DNA of 64,000 bases from Seison nebaliae (GCA_023231475.1 JALJEE010001228.1:1-64000); one strand, 5' to 3'; counted from the stretch's first letter, positions 11,968 to 26,934 are shown. Made by a program: numbers and translations. Notes: generated by a model from the sequence alone, not told the origin.

Positions 11968-13237
11968 ATGTTTCGTGGTAAGAACAGTCATGTACAGTTA
12001 GGATTATAGAAGTTTTCATAGTTCATTCTTTCTTCAAAGATTCCTTGAACGGAAAAAAAAACCTCAAGCAGGTGGTCCGATTTATATAATCATCTTCATT
12101 GTTATTGTAATAGCCGTTGGTGGTGGACTTGGAGGAGCACTTGGTTAGATTTTTAGTTACTTAGATTTAAGTAATTCGATGTTAAAGGTAGTGGAGGTGG
12201 AAGTGGAGGCGGAAATGGCGGTGGAAATTCGAATTCGAATTCAAATAACAACAATGTTGTTGTGAATATTAATGTTTAAATTTAATGCATTATTATAAGA
12301 TATAAATTTTATTCTTCATCAGCCCACCCAATCCGCACCAAAAATTGAGGATGCAACAAAAACAAATCTGATAAGCACAGATAAAATTGACCCGATAACA
12401 GAAACGTCAAACGAACTTTCAACGGGGTCTGTACAGCAAAGAGATAGTACTAGAAAGACAGAGACTACAACCGTGGATTCACAGGAATCAACCGACCCTA
12501 ATTTGAAGAGTAGCAGAGAAGAGCTATCTACAAGCATGGATCCCCGGACAACAAGAAGTCAAACATCCACCATGGACCCTCGGACATCAGAAGCTTCAAC
12601 GGCTTTTATGGATCTATGGACAACAAGAAGTCGAACATCCACTATGGATCCATGGACAACAAGGGATTCCAGAAGCACGATGGACCCTTGGACAGCAGAA
12701 GTTTCAACGAGTTTTATGGACCCATGGACAACAAAAGGTCCTAGAACCACAATGGATCCTTGGACAACAAGAAGCACGATGGATCCTTGGCCAACTAGAC
12801 GTCCCAGAACCACAATGGATCCATGGACAATAAGAACTCTCAGAACCACGATGGATCCTTGGACAACAGGACGTCCTAGAAGGACGATGGATCCTTGGAC
12901 AACAAGACGTCCTAGAAGCACGATGGATCCTTGGACAACAAGACGTCCTAGAAGGACAATGGATCCTTGGACAACAAGACGTCCTAGAAGCACGATGGAT
13001 CCTTGGACAACAAGACGTCCTAGAAGCACGATGGATCCTTGGACAACAAGACGTCCTAGAACCACGATGGATCCTTGGCCAACAAGACCTTTCAGAACCA
13101 CGATGGATCCTTGGCCAATAAGAGATTCAACAACTACCATGGACCCCTGGACAACAAGACGTTCAACAACCACAATGGATCCCTGGACAACCAGAACTTC
13201 AACCACCACCATGATGATGATGGGTAACGGCGATTGA
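11968..13237 (+). CDS. Gene A: membrane-anchored Thr-rich repeat protein (12-residue MDPWTTR repeats), 377 aa
   Basis: Four exons inferred: 11968-11996, 12040-12143, 12188-12273, 12323-13237; introns of 43, 44 and 49 nt; all phases agree. The protein starts with a short basic tail (FLERKKKPQAGG), then one hydrophobic span (PIYIIIFIVIVIAV) ending in a Gly-rich GGGLGGA, a Gly/Ser/Asn linker, a charged Thr/Ser segment, and then 19 units of a 12-residue repeat of form M-D-P-W-T-T-R-x-P-R-x-T. Units in the middle (about 12870-13080) are nearly identical; units at both ends are degraded, and one unit is short (9 residues). By the positive-inside rule the repeats would be extracellular and could be heavily O-glycosylated, hence mucin-like. 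Exons 1-3 match genes B and C in length pattern and sequence type; exon 4 is unrelated to theirs. I know of no named family. The membrane-anchored surface role is inference. Confidence 0.75.
12539..13212 (+). repeat. 36-bp tandem repeat, ~19 copies, within gene A
   Basis: A 36-bp unit starting atggatccttgg encodes 12 residues. Copies between about 12870 and 13080 differ by only a few bases; those at the borders are much more diverged, including acquired or lost residues. This is the pattern expected of expansion by unequal crossing-over or replication slippage from the centre. The period is a multiple of three, so the frame is kept. Confidence 0.95.
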
Positions 13238-15182
13238 ACATTCATTGTACAAGAAACAAATATCGTAGGAAGTAAAATTAGCGAACTTTACTTGACACAG
13301 CTTTATATATGTTGATTCTTAGATGATTTTTAGATATGTCTGATTTTTAGTTGGTTCTCACAACTAATCGCCTATAATTATTTATTATGAATAAAGAAGT
13401 TTATATTAAACGAATTAAATTGTTCTAACTATTTATTGCTTATTCCTTTCCAGAATATAATAATAATACAGAAAAATGATCCCTTGCAATAATAATTTAA
13501 TTTCTTTCTTGTGGACTTATTTGACCGAAGATATTTGAATCCTTTTAAGAATAATTCCCATATTTTTTCCCCTACTCTATACCCTCATGTTACAAAAGAA
13601 AAATATTTAAATTGAAAAATTATAGTTTGCAAATCAAATTCATAGTAGAACAGTCTATATTATATGATTTTATTATATATTAGTTCACCGTATATCACAT
13701 ATTAGTCGCAGCATTATTTAGGGTTTTTTTGATCGGGCTATGTCTATATGAACTGGGCATTATACTGGATTTTTATTTGAATGTCCACTGTAATGAACGA
13801 ATTGACAAAATTCTCACTGTCAGTAACCATTTCAAAATGTAAGGTGGTAAACATTTTTGAGCTATGTTACTTATCATTACCTGATTTTCACACGGCCAAA
13901 TTGAATTAATACAATTGACACAGATTTGTAATTAATGATATTTATAATGACTGAAGTTACGAAGAAAATAACGTTAATTTAATGATCCAAACGAATGGCC
14001 GATGGGAAGTTAATCGCATAAATGTTCCTATCACCAAAAACCTGTAAAATTACATCAATATCGATAAGTTTCCAAGACATCCTAGGTATAAAGATATATC
14101 TTTGATAAAAGATACACAGGTCTCCGGTAAATACTCCATAATCGAAATTATAATGATATATAACTCAACTTATCTACCATTACCAATTATGAAAACTTCA
14201 AAATTCATTTCATATGGCAAACATCTTCTTATCTTTATATTAGCGTGCCTTTTAATAAACTATTAAGTTGTTTTTTTCTACTAATTCATTAGTCGTATTA
14301 TCACTCTCCTATCAAGTCATGTCGAATTACTCTTCTAAATTACCTCGCTTACATACTTATTTGTCTTCTTATTGATAGTTTCTCGTGGTCCTTTTCTAAG
14401 TTGCAGTCATTTCTGATATTCTTCCTGTTCTTCTTTTATAAACGATTGGGATGATGGACATAAATAAAAAACTAAAAAAATTTTCAATATTTCGATTAGT
14501 GACTTAAAATCGATTTTTTCAGATTTTCAGATATGATTATAATGATATTATACAAATATGTAAAAATTAACTGTGTATACATCGAAATTCGAATATCTGA
14601 TATATAAGAAGATTCGATGTTCTTATATATCATGTTTTTCTATGGTTTATACTAATCGTAATTGTAAAAGTTCTTTAATCTAATTGTAGCCTTGAGAGAC
14701 TTTGGACGGAAATATTGAAGTGATACCTTCGTAATCTTCGGTTATTCATTGTTTGTTATTGTTTAGGAACAAAATGAAGTTAATGTTACGACCGAGGTAG
14801 TTTAGAGAGACGACGAATAATTGACGAGAGAACATGGCAAACTTACATATTCGACAATATAAATTTAAAATTATAGATATCTGAAAGAAAAAATCAATAA
14901 ATATTGAAGCTTTATACAAAACAAAGAATATTTGAATATTGAAATATATATTTAGAATATTTAGAATATATAAATTTTAATGCAAATTTGTATGCAACTT
15001 TCATAAGTTGTATAGAACGTTGAACATGGATGTATGTGTTCTCTAAGCTAGAGTCCATGACTTATAATTTATTACATGGTGTAGTTGTTGTACACTAATA
15101 TACCCCATAATAAATGACTAACAAATTTTAATCGAAAATGTAGCAACTTAGAAGAAACGGAAGTTAAATTTTCTAAGATTTG
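13238..15182. other. Spacer between genes A and B, upstream part of a duplicated block
   Basis: No gene recognised. The part from about 14600 is detectably similar to 17800-18480 upstream of gene C. Shared words include tttttctatggtttatact, attgtttaggaac, ttaatttgtatgcaactt-like text and aaatgtagcaactt. This shows that a unit of about 3.1-3.2 kb was tandemly duplicated and has since diverged. Confidence 0.55.
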
Positions 15183-15190
15183 TTACGTAA
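15183..15190 (+). promoter_or_regulatory. TTACGTAA palindrome upstream of gene B
   Basis: Perfect palindrome in TTACGTAATGTCATGA, starting 99 bases before the ATG of gene B. Gene C has the same sequence at the same distance, and gene A has a one-base variant. It is embedded in sequence that is otherwise more diverged between B and C, which suggests constraint. Confidence 0.4.
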
Positions 15191-15281
15191 TGTCATGAGT
15201 TGAATTAGCTTAAATAAGATGAGTATGAAATAGAAATGTTTAGGGAAAAATATATTAATCTTTCGAAAAGAACCTGTCGAA

Positions 15282-16131
15282 ATGTTTCTTAGCAAAAATG
15301 ACCAAGTTAAGTTAGGAATTTTGAATCCAATTTGATATTGGTATATCCATTAAGATTTCTGGAGAGAAAGAAAAAGCCACAGGGAGGTGGAATAATAAAA
15401 ATCGTCGTTTTCATTATATTCATTACAATAAGCATTGCTGGTGGCATAGGAGGAGCCAGTTACTATTAGTTAAGATCTTGTGAACACTATATTTTTACAC
15501 AGGTGGAGGAGAATCAAATTCCAATAATAATGACAATAACATTGCTATTATTGTCAATGTTTAGTTTTTCTTTTCTTTTTAATTTAGTTTCTTCTTCGTT
15601 TAGCCAACTGATAGTGATGTTCCGTATGCCATCTATACATCTTACAACCTTGAAAGTGAATCGACCGTGACCGATATTTCCAATCGAGGAACATTTCAAC
15701 CGTTGGAAACTTCAAGTTACCCATGGTGGGAAACCTCTGATGTTTCGGGGGAAACCACCTCTGAAAACCCCTGGGAAGAAAGCACAATGGATTCAGGCCT
15801 CGAAACTACCAATTATTTATTGTGGCCACCTGAAGAAGATTTGGAGGATAGCTCAGAGGGAAGGTGGGAAGGTAGTTCAGATTCATGGCAGAAAATTACT
15901 ACTTATCAACAATGGGAACCTACAACTTATCAACAATGGGAACCTACAACTTATCAACAATGGGAACCTATTACTTATCAACAGAGCAAAATGACCACAA
16001 ATACTGACTCCACAACTACTGTTACAGGACGAATTACTACTACTACTACTACTACTGGGCAGATGGAAACTAATAGTGTTAGCGAGCTGGAAACTACAGT
16101 GATGATTATGATGGGAACTGGTGACAAGTAA
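15282..16131 (+). CDS. Gene B: membrane-anchored Thr/Trp-rich repeat protein, 238 aa
   Basis: Four exons: 15282-15310, 15355-15458, 15503-15558, 15604-16131; introns of 44, 44 and 45 nt; phases agree. N-terminal basic tail MFLSKNDQVK then FLERKKKPQGGG, a single hydrophobic span (IIKIVVFIIFITISIAGG), a Gly/Ser/Asn linker and an IAIIVNPTDSDV segment shared with gene C. Exon 4 then encodes a different ectodomain: Ser/Glu/Trp/Thr-rich, with an 8-residue repeat TTYQQWEP (three to four copies, about 15895-15985) and a Thr run. No Cys. The predicted topology is N-in, C-out. The N-terminal module is nearly identical to gene C at DNA level including introns, but exon 4 is unrelated from codon 6 onward. 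No known family. Confidence 0.75.
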
Positions 16132-18382
16132 TAATTTTCATGATATACTCATATAATACATACATTGTGTAAAATTGATGATCTAACAACGTATTCTTCG
16201 TCATAAAAAAAATTGTATAAAATTCTTTAAAATTTTTTCTGGAATGTGCGGAAGGCGTTACGCAATTTTATTGAATTTACGATTAACTCGATTATATAAA
16301 TAAAAAATATTAAAAGTTATTTTGGGAAGAATTATTTTTAAATTTCAAAAATTCTCGGATAAATTTGCTACTCTAACTTTGTAAGCTTTAGATAATCGCC
16401 CATTTTAGAACATTATACCATTATACCATACTATGAATAAGCATTTTAACTAGAATCAGAATCTTCCACTTAGGAGTTTACATTTAACTGTTTAATAATT
16501 TTTTCATTACCTCTCCAAAACGATTAGTTGTCCAGTTTCATTAAACAATTTAAAGAAGTGAAGGTTTATGTTTATAAAATCAAATTGTTTAAAAAATTAA
16601 ATTACCGTCTACATGTACAAACCGTCTATATTTCGAAGACAATTCGGATGAAGCTTTTCTCGTTACACTGTTTGTGATTTAGTAAAGAAAGTCGAGAAAC
16701 AGAAATACAAGAAATGCGAATAATACCTCTAAATTTTGTTCATTATTGAGAACAAAAGAACGCAGTACTTGGATTATAAATATTGAAGAATTCAGAAAAT
16801 TCTTTCTTTGTTCCACATTCGATTTTTCCTTATCACATCGGGTGGTGAATACGCAAAATATGCCTGCGTTCAACTATCATAATAGTATATGAACTACGAT
16901 CCTTGTTGTTCCAAATGAATCTGAAGAAAACGCATGGTGAACACGATGTCTGTTTATGTATTATGGAGAAATTGAAGGAGTCATAATTTCAAATGATAGT
17001 TCAGTTTATTAATGATGTATTAACTGGTAATGTTCATCACAGTAACGTCATATTATTCTCAATCACTTCTCTTAAGATTGATAAAAATGATTGAGCAAAT
17101 TACACATTACTAACACTTACGCAAAAGAGTTATATTCGTCGTAATTACAATTCACATAATAAGGGGAAAATAATAAAGGTATTTTACTGATGAAATTTCT
17201 GATATTTCATTTCAAATTTCTCGTATTCTAAATTCGAAATTTATTCTCTTTTTCATGGACACATTGAAAACGATTAGTTCTGTCAGTATGGAACATGGAA
17301 TCGTTATATTATTTAACGAAGCAATTTATAAATATTCTCTTTCACTTATCAACTAAAAGACGGATCCAAGAAATCCGATATTTTTCATATAGATAAAGGA
17401 ATAAGACAGCGATGTATTTTGTCGCTTAGGGCACGATTAGAGGGTTTCTCGTCGTCTCTTCAATTTTCCTTCGGTTATTATTCGATTCATTTTCCTCATT
17501 TTGTCGATGAGACGCTATGTCTGTCCTACGATAAGAGCGAACCGAGTGAAGTAACAGAAATTGCATCTATTCCAAGTAGTGGTCGAACTAACGTGGATAT
17601 AATTTGGTTCCGTAAAAGTTCTATAACTTATCGTATTTATTTGTCTAACAGTAAGAATTTAACGATTTTTCCCCAATGTCCATTTCTCCGTCGTAATAAT
17701 TCCTTATATTCTCCGAAGAATTAGGTTATATACCGTGATATTGTCATATATGACTATTATAGATATGTTTTCCAGAAATCGCAACAAATTAATCGTATAT
17801 AGATGGAATTTACTTATATATCATATTTTTTCTATGGTTTATACTTTCCTTTCCTATTCAATAGGACCGTAAATTATCCGTTATCCGTCATTATGGAAAA
17901 TATTGAAATGAAATTGTTATGTTTCAATTGATTATAATCTCTTACTGTTAGTTTTATCTAAAAGCTCATTCTTATTGTTTAGGAACGCAACATAGTTAAT
18001 GGAAAACGTAGTTAAGGGAAGACTAAACGGAGTAATTGGTTAAACTTGAAAACATATCATGACAAGAAAACTCTAATCAATAATCGATAATATACATTAA
18101 AATTATAAACATATAGAAGAAGTTATTTATAGGACAGTCAATAAACATCGAATCTTTATATATAAGAAAATAATAGTTCAATATTGAAGGATAACGCAAG
18201 GTTAATTTGTATGCAACTTACAAGTCGCAACTTGTTATGTAATTATTATACGAATTAGAACATAGTTCTACGCGTTTTCTAACCCAGAGCTAATTTTAGA
18301 TATATTGATGAAGGGGATTCCCCTAATTGATGACCAAATGTAGCAACTTCGAAATAACGGAAATCAATTTTCTTACAATTTC
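16132..18382. other. Spacer between genes B and C
   Basis: No convincing gene. A plus-strand open stretch at 17419-17724 (101 codons, starting with TTG) has less AT-biased composition than its surroundings and could be a gene remnant or an exon, but I recognise nothing in it. Around 16520-16580 the text matches 19610-19680 downstream of gene C, marking the 3' side of the ~3.1 kb duplicated block. Confidence 0.45.
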
Positions 18383-18390
18383 TTACGTAA
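18383..18390 (+). promoter_or_regulatory. TTACGTAA palindrome upstream of gene C
   Basis: Same 16-base sequence TTACGTAATGTCATGA and same distance (99 bases to the ATG) as in gene B. Candidate bZIP-binding site; evidence is conservation only. Confidence 0.4.
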
Positions 18391-18481
18391 TGTCATGAAC
18401 TGAACTATCTTAAATAAAATGACTATAGAATTTAAATTTTAACTAAAAGTAAAATAATCTTTCATAAAGACTCCTATCGAG

Positions 18482-19325
18482 ATGTTTCTTAGCAAAAATG
18501 ACCAAGTTAAGTTAGGAATTTTGAATCCAATTTGATATTGGTATATCCATTAAGATTTCTGGAGAGAAAGAAAAAGCCACAGGGAGGTGGAATAATTAAA
18601 ATCGTCGTTTTCATTATATTCATTACAATAAGCATTGCTGGTGGCATTGGAGGAGCCAGTTACTATTAGTTAAGATCTTGTGAACACTATATTTTTACAC
18701 AGGTGGAGGAGGATCAAATTCCAATAATAATGACAATAACATTGCTATTATTGTCAATGTTTAGTTTTTCTTTTCTTTTTAATTTAGTTTCTTCTTCGTT
18801 TAGCCAACTGATAGTGATGTGAAGCGTACAGGGGGATATACTACTACTGCTGTAGGGGGAGAAAAAACTACATATCCAACTCAAAGGGGATATACTACTA
18901 CTGCTCTATGGGGAGATGAAACTACAAATCCACCTGAATGGGGATATACTACTACTGCTCTACGGGGAGATGAAACTACAAATCCACCTGAAGGGGGATA
19001 TACTACTGCTGCTGCGAGGGGAGATACTACTGTTGCAGCAAGGGGAGATAATACTGCTGCAGCAAGGGGAGATACTACTGCAGCAGGGGGACATACTACT
19101 ATTGCAGCATGGAGACATACTACTACTGCAGCATGGAGACATACTACTACTGCTGTAGGGGGAGAAGAAACTACATATCCACCAGAATGGGACGATACTA
19201 CTGCTGCTGTTGGGGGAGATACTACTGCAGCAAGGGGAGATACTACTGCTGAACCAATGGAAACTTCTAGTGTTGGAGAGGACACTACCAGGGCGATAGA
19301 CGTTACGTATTGGAAATGGTGGTAA
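18482..19325 (+). CDS. Gene C: membrane-anchored Thr/Ala/Gly repeat protein with RGD tripeptides, 236 aa
   Basis: Four exons: 18482-18510, 18555-18658, 18703-18758, 18804-19325; introns of 44, 44 and 45 nt. The N-terminal module (basic tail, one membrane span, Gly/Asn linker, PTDSDV) is the same as gene B apart from one Glu-to-Gly change in the linker. Exon 4 encodes ~18-residue units (GYTTTALRGDETTNPPEG-like) followed by ~8-residue units (ARGDTTAA, WRHTTTAA). It contains five RGD tripeptides and almost no aliphatic residues other than Ala. The Thr-rich, Cys-free ectodomain suggests an O-glycosylated mucin-like surface protein. Whether RGD is used for integrin-type adhesion is unknown; in a G-A-R-D-T repeat it may be fortuitous. 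Confidence 0.75.
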
Positions 19326-19778
19326 GTAGTAGTATGAAACAGAAACAGAGTTTGGGGAGAAACTTCAAGATTGATTTATAATTTACATTAAATTTATTCT
19401 TATTAGTAGAACACCAAATTGTTGGCATTCCAATATTCAAGTAGAAAATGAACACGTATATCTGTATTTCATATGACAATTTACATTTCTTCCTTATTTT
19501 TTTCAAGAAATAAATTAAGAAAATAATAGAAACAAATAAACTGGAAATGAAATTTTTTGAAAATATTTATTGGTTGAATCTACCAAATATGTTAAAATGC
19601 AAAGGGTTAAACAGCCATTAGTTGTCTATTAGTTTCTTTGAATAATTAAAAGAAGTGAAGTTTTATATCTATAAATTATTTTTTAAAATGATATATCAGT
19701 TTTAACTGGATTCCTAAAAATTTTGTTAGAAGAAGCTTTAAGGTTAATCGTTTGTCATACGATACTTTTTCGTATTAA
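19326..19778. other. Spacer downstream of gene C
   Basis: AT-rich; about 19610-19680 resembles 16520-16580, the end of the duplicated block. No gene seen. Confidence 0.4.
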
Positions 19779-22314
19779 TTACCAAAAGTTGAGAAATCCT
19801 GGAAAACCAGTTTCAGTACTTTGAAATACACCTCGAGTTGGTACAAACTTCCGTTCTGTTGTTAAGCCTTTCTTTTTCGGTACGTAATTCATATTACCTT
19901 TAGCGTCTCTTGTAATATGACCATATGTATCACCTTGCATAAAACGAATACCAGGAACATGGCCAGTATAATTAGGAACCAGTCCATTTTCTTTACGATA
20001 TATTGTATTCAACTTCCCGTCATGTTTCTCATTAGCTTTTATTAATAAATTGTTTTCAGATAATGTCGATTTAACGAATTTCTTATGGAAGCTTCTTCTC
20101 TTATCAAATTCGACCAAGGCGTCATGAGTGGCAACTTGGTGCCCATTACCAAATAAATTTCTTTCTATCGGTACGAAACCCATATATTCTGGAAACAAAC
20201 ATATGTAAGATTTAAATGGAAAAATTCTTTTAAAAAAAACTTGATCTCATATACTTCTCTGGACAATCTGGCATATCATAAGGACTTTGAGAGAAATTGG
20301 GAATATGTTTTGGTAGATAAGGAGCAGCATCGACCTGTATTGGTTCCAACGGTTGAGGAATTCGACTTGTTTGGATCTGTTAAAAAAGTGAGACTCATAA
20401 GTCATTTAAGATAAAAAACATCTGCTGCAATTCTTGGATCATTTTTAGATAATTTGCTTCTATGATATTCTTGAATTAGTTTTTGTTTTTCGTGTTGTTG
20501 TTCCCATTTCTTCATTCGATCGGACAAATCTGCCAGGCCGCGAATTGCCGTTTTAGTGTCCGATTCCCCATGATATTCATATTGGCCCGGAATATATCCT
20601 GTGATATTAGATAAGTTATTTAATTAGGAAATTTTAAAAGAACCTGTATATCCGGGAATGATGGAATTATGATATTTGTTATCGCCCCAACTCCTTTTCG
20701 AATATTTCAAATTACATTTCATTTGATCAAGTGAAGTTGGTCGTTTTGTTTCGCCATGTGACTTTTGATTATTATTATTCTCATTATCCTCCTGAACATC
20801 CATTTTACTCTTCTCTAAATCTGATCTAAAAAAGATGAAATTATAAATAAGAATTCAAATGATTCCAACATTGGTTTCCATATTTCTTTCGTTCTGGAAC
20901 TTCGACAATACTCGTCTTGATATTCACTTAATAAACTTTTCAATTCCACTAATTTATATGGCCATTTCTCTTGAGCTTCAATTAATTGGAGAATCTTCTT
21001 GCTATGTATCTTCTCCACATCATCATTAACGTATTTCTCAATCATCTCTTTACATTTGTCAATTTCGTCTTTTCTTAAATTCGATAGAACTTCTTGTTCC
21101 TTTCTAATACTTTTCGCATTTCTCAATCGTCTCAAAAGTTCATTGTTAAATTCTTGGATATATTTATAGTTGTGATTATATTCTTCTTGATATTCCGATT
21201 TCATATCCATACAATCATTTTTTGATAAATCATTAACGAATCGCTCGTACTGTGTTTGAGGATGAAGAATTTGTCGTCGCTTCTCACAATCGACAGCTAA
21301 TAAGTCATTGAATCGTTTCGTTAACATCTCCTCATAAACCTCTTTCCTTTGTACTTTGCATTTCGTGTCTTCGGCAGCTATCTTATAACAAGCATCTTTT
21401 AATTCCATCCCTCTCTCTTGTACTTCCACTTCCCGATTTCGAAATTTTTCTCGTTCCTTCTTTTTTTGAGCTATGAGAATTTTATGCATTTGAGGTCGAG
21501 TCAATTTTCCTCGTTCTCTCAAATTGTAAAGTGTAGCATTGTCATATTCTCCTTCCTCCTCACTTAAATCATTATTATTCGAATTATTTTGATTAAGATC
21601 AGCTAATTCATTTTTCATATTTTCATACAAATTCCGATTCTCTCGGAAACCAAGATCAATTAACGGATATTGTCCATTATATGGATAATATTCACTGTAA
21701 TATAAACGTTGATTATACATATAAGCTGCTTCCATTTCAGCTGGATTACACAATTCACTCCTACGAACAGTTGGACGATCGATAATACGTTCCGTTTTTG
21801 CAGGTGACGGAGGTCGTTGTTCAGGAGTTTTCGGTCTTAGATCTATTTGACATGGTAAGATATCAGTATTATCAGGATCAGATAAAATTGTCAATTGTTT
21901 ATATGTTCGATCGAAATTATCAAGAAAATGTTCTTGTCTCTGTTTTTCTGTTGATTTCTGATTGAAACATGCCTGATAGTTTAAGAATGTGTCACCTATC
22001 GGACTCTTGTTAACACCGTAACATTTTGGCGATCGTTCTGTGGTTATACAATCTTGAACTTCTCGTTCACGTATGGTATTAACCGTTGCGACTTTCATAC
22101 CGATCGTATCTTTTTGTTTGCACTTAAATCCCACATCAAAACTTTGATGATATTCCGTTTCATTATTAGTGAGACCATATTGTTTCTTCAAGATCGGTAA
22201 TGAATCTCGATCTACTCGTGGAATATATGGATAAGGATGTAACGATCGTGCTTTCAATAATTGCTCACAATTATCTACTTGTTGAGGTGTGACACTTCCT
22301 ATTTCACCAGTCAT
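19779..22314 (-). CDS. Coiled-coil protein with C-terminal CIMIP2/FAM166-like module, 783 aa
   Basis: Six exons on the minus strand: 22314-20870, 20825-20644, 20598-20420, 20376-20241, 20188-19779 are joined through introns of 44, 45, 43 and 52 nt (five coding exons recovered). All phases agree and give 783 residues. The first ATG is at 22314 (the frame opens with GTG at 22326). Residues ~1-250 are polar; ~260-470 form a long charged coiled coil. The C-terminal ~300 residues contain repeated P-G-Y-T-G motifs: IIPGYTGYIPGQ, YMGFVPIE and PNYTGHVPG followed by G-x-T-Y-G. The pattern Y-T-G-H-x-P-G followed by G-x-T-Y-G is characteristic of CIMIP2/FAM166 microtubule inner proteins of ciliary and sperm axonemes. 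The stop at 20815 in the coiled-coil frame falls inside the 44-nt intron, so the two parts are one gene. A ciliary or flagellar role is inferred from the motif. Confidence 0.6.
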
Positions 22315-22974
22315 ACCGCCACTCACATTAACAAAGAAAAAGTGAAATTATTCAAAAAATTCGAGTTCAATTAAACGATTTTCTATTTCTCTTATTTTTA
22401 TAAGTGAAAATTTTAGTTGGAGAACTAAAAATTAGTTGTCTTATTCAATTTTTTCTTTAGTGTTAAATTGTGAAATTTAATTGGAGTGTTGGAGAACGAA
22501 AAAATTTGATGGAAAATTTATAACAAATCTATTTTATTTGAAATCAACCAAAGAAACCGAAATAAGGTTCTATAGTGGAAAGTCATTTGTTAAATGTAAC
22601 TCGCTTCCAATTTGCTGATAAGTCCTTTAATTTCTTGGTGGGTCGAATGTGCTGAAAGGAGATTTAATAGAAAGTTTCTTTAATTTACAAATAAGAAGAA
22701 TAAAATATCATTAGAATAAATGAGTTTTGTTAAAAATCGAATATTCGCTGTAAATGTGTTATGTGAGATGAGATGGAACTTTCCCGTGAAAGGTTAGAAG
22801 TTGAGGAATTTATAGAATGACATCGCAAATAATTTGAATGAATAAAGAAAGAATATCATTAAGAAAGATTTGTTAAATAAGAATTTTCCAGAAATTACTG
22901 GATCGAATTACAAATGAAATTTCCTATTATTCATCATATCATGAGAATTAATTAGTTTTATAAGGAGGTAATTA
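22315..22974. other. Spacer between minus-strand genes
   Basis: About 660 bases of AT-rich sequence downstream of the DYRK gene stop and upstream of the coiled-coil/CIMIP2-like gene. No coding frame of note. It would contain the promoter of the gene at 19.8-22.3 kb. Confidence 0.4.

Positions 22975-26934
<3,960 letters not shown>

Noticed and set aside
12559-13245. Antisense open frame of 228 codons (Val/Gly/Ile-rich) across gene A
   Set aside because: It exists because the 36-bp repeat has a period divisible by three and no antisense stop; the sense strand has family exons and in-phase splicing.
18881-19285. Antisense open frame through the gene C repeats
   Set aside because: Same artefact of repeat periodicity; no supporting exon structure.
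20801-20817. Two separate genes with an 11-base gap (stop at 20815, ATG at 20803)
   Set aside because: A typical 44-nt intron (20826-20869) joins the frames in phase and removes the stop; one gene is the simpler reading.
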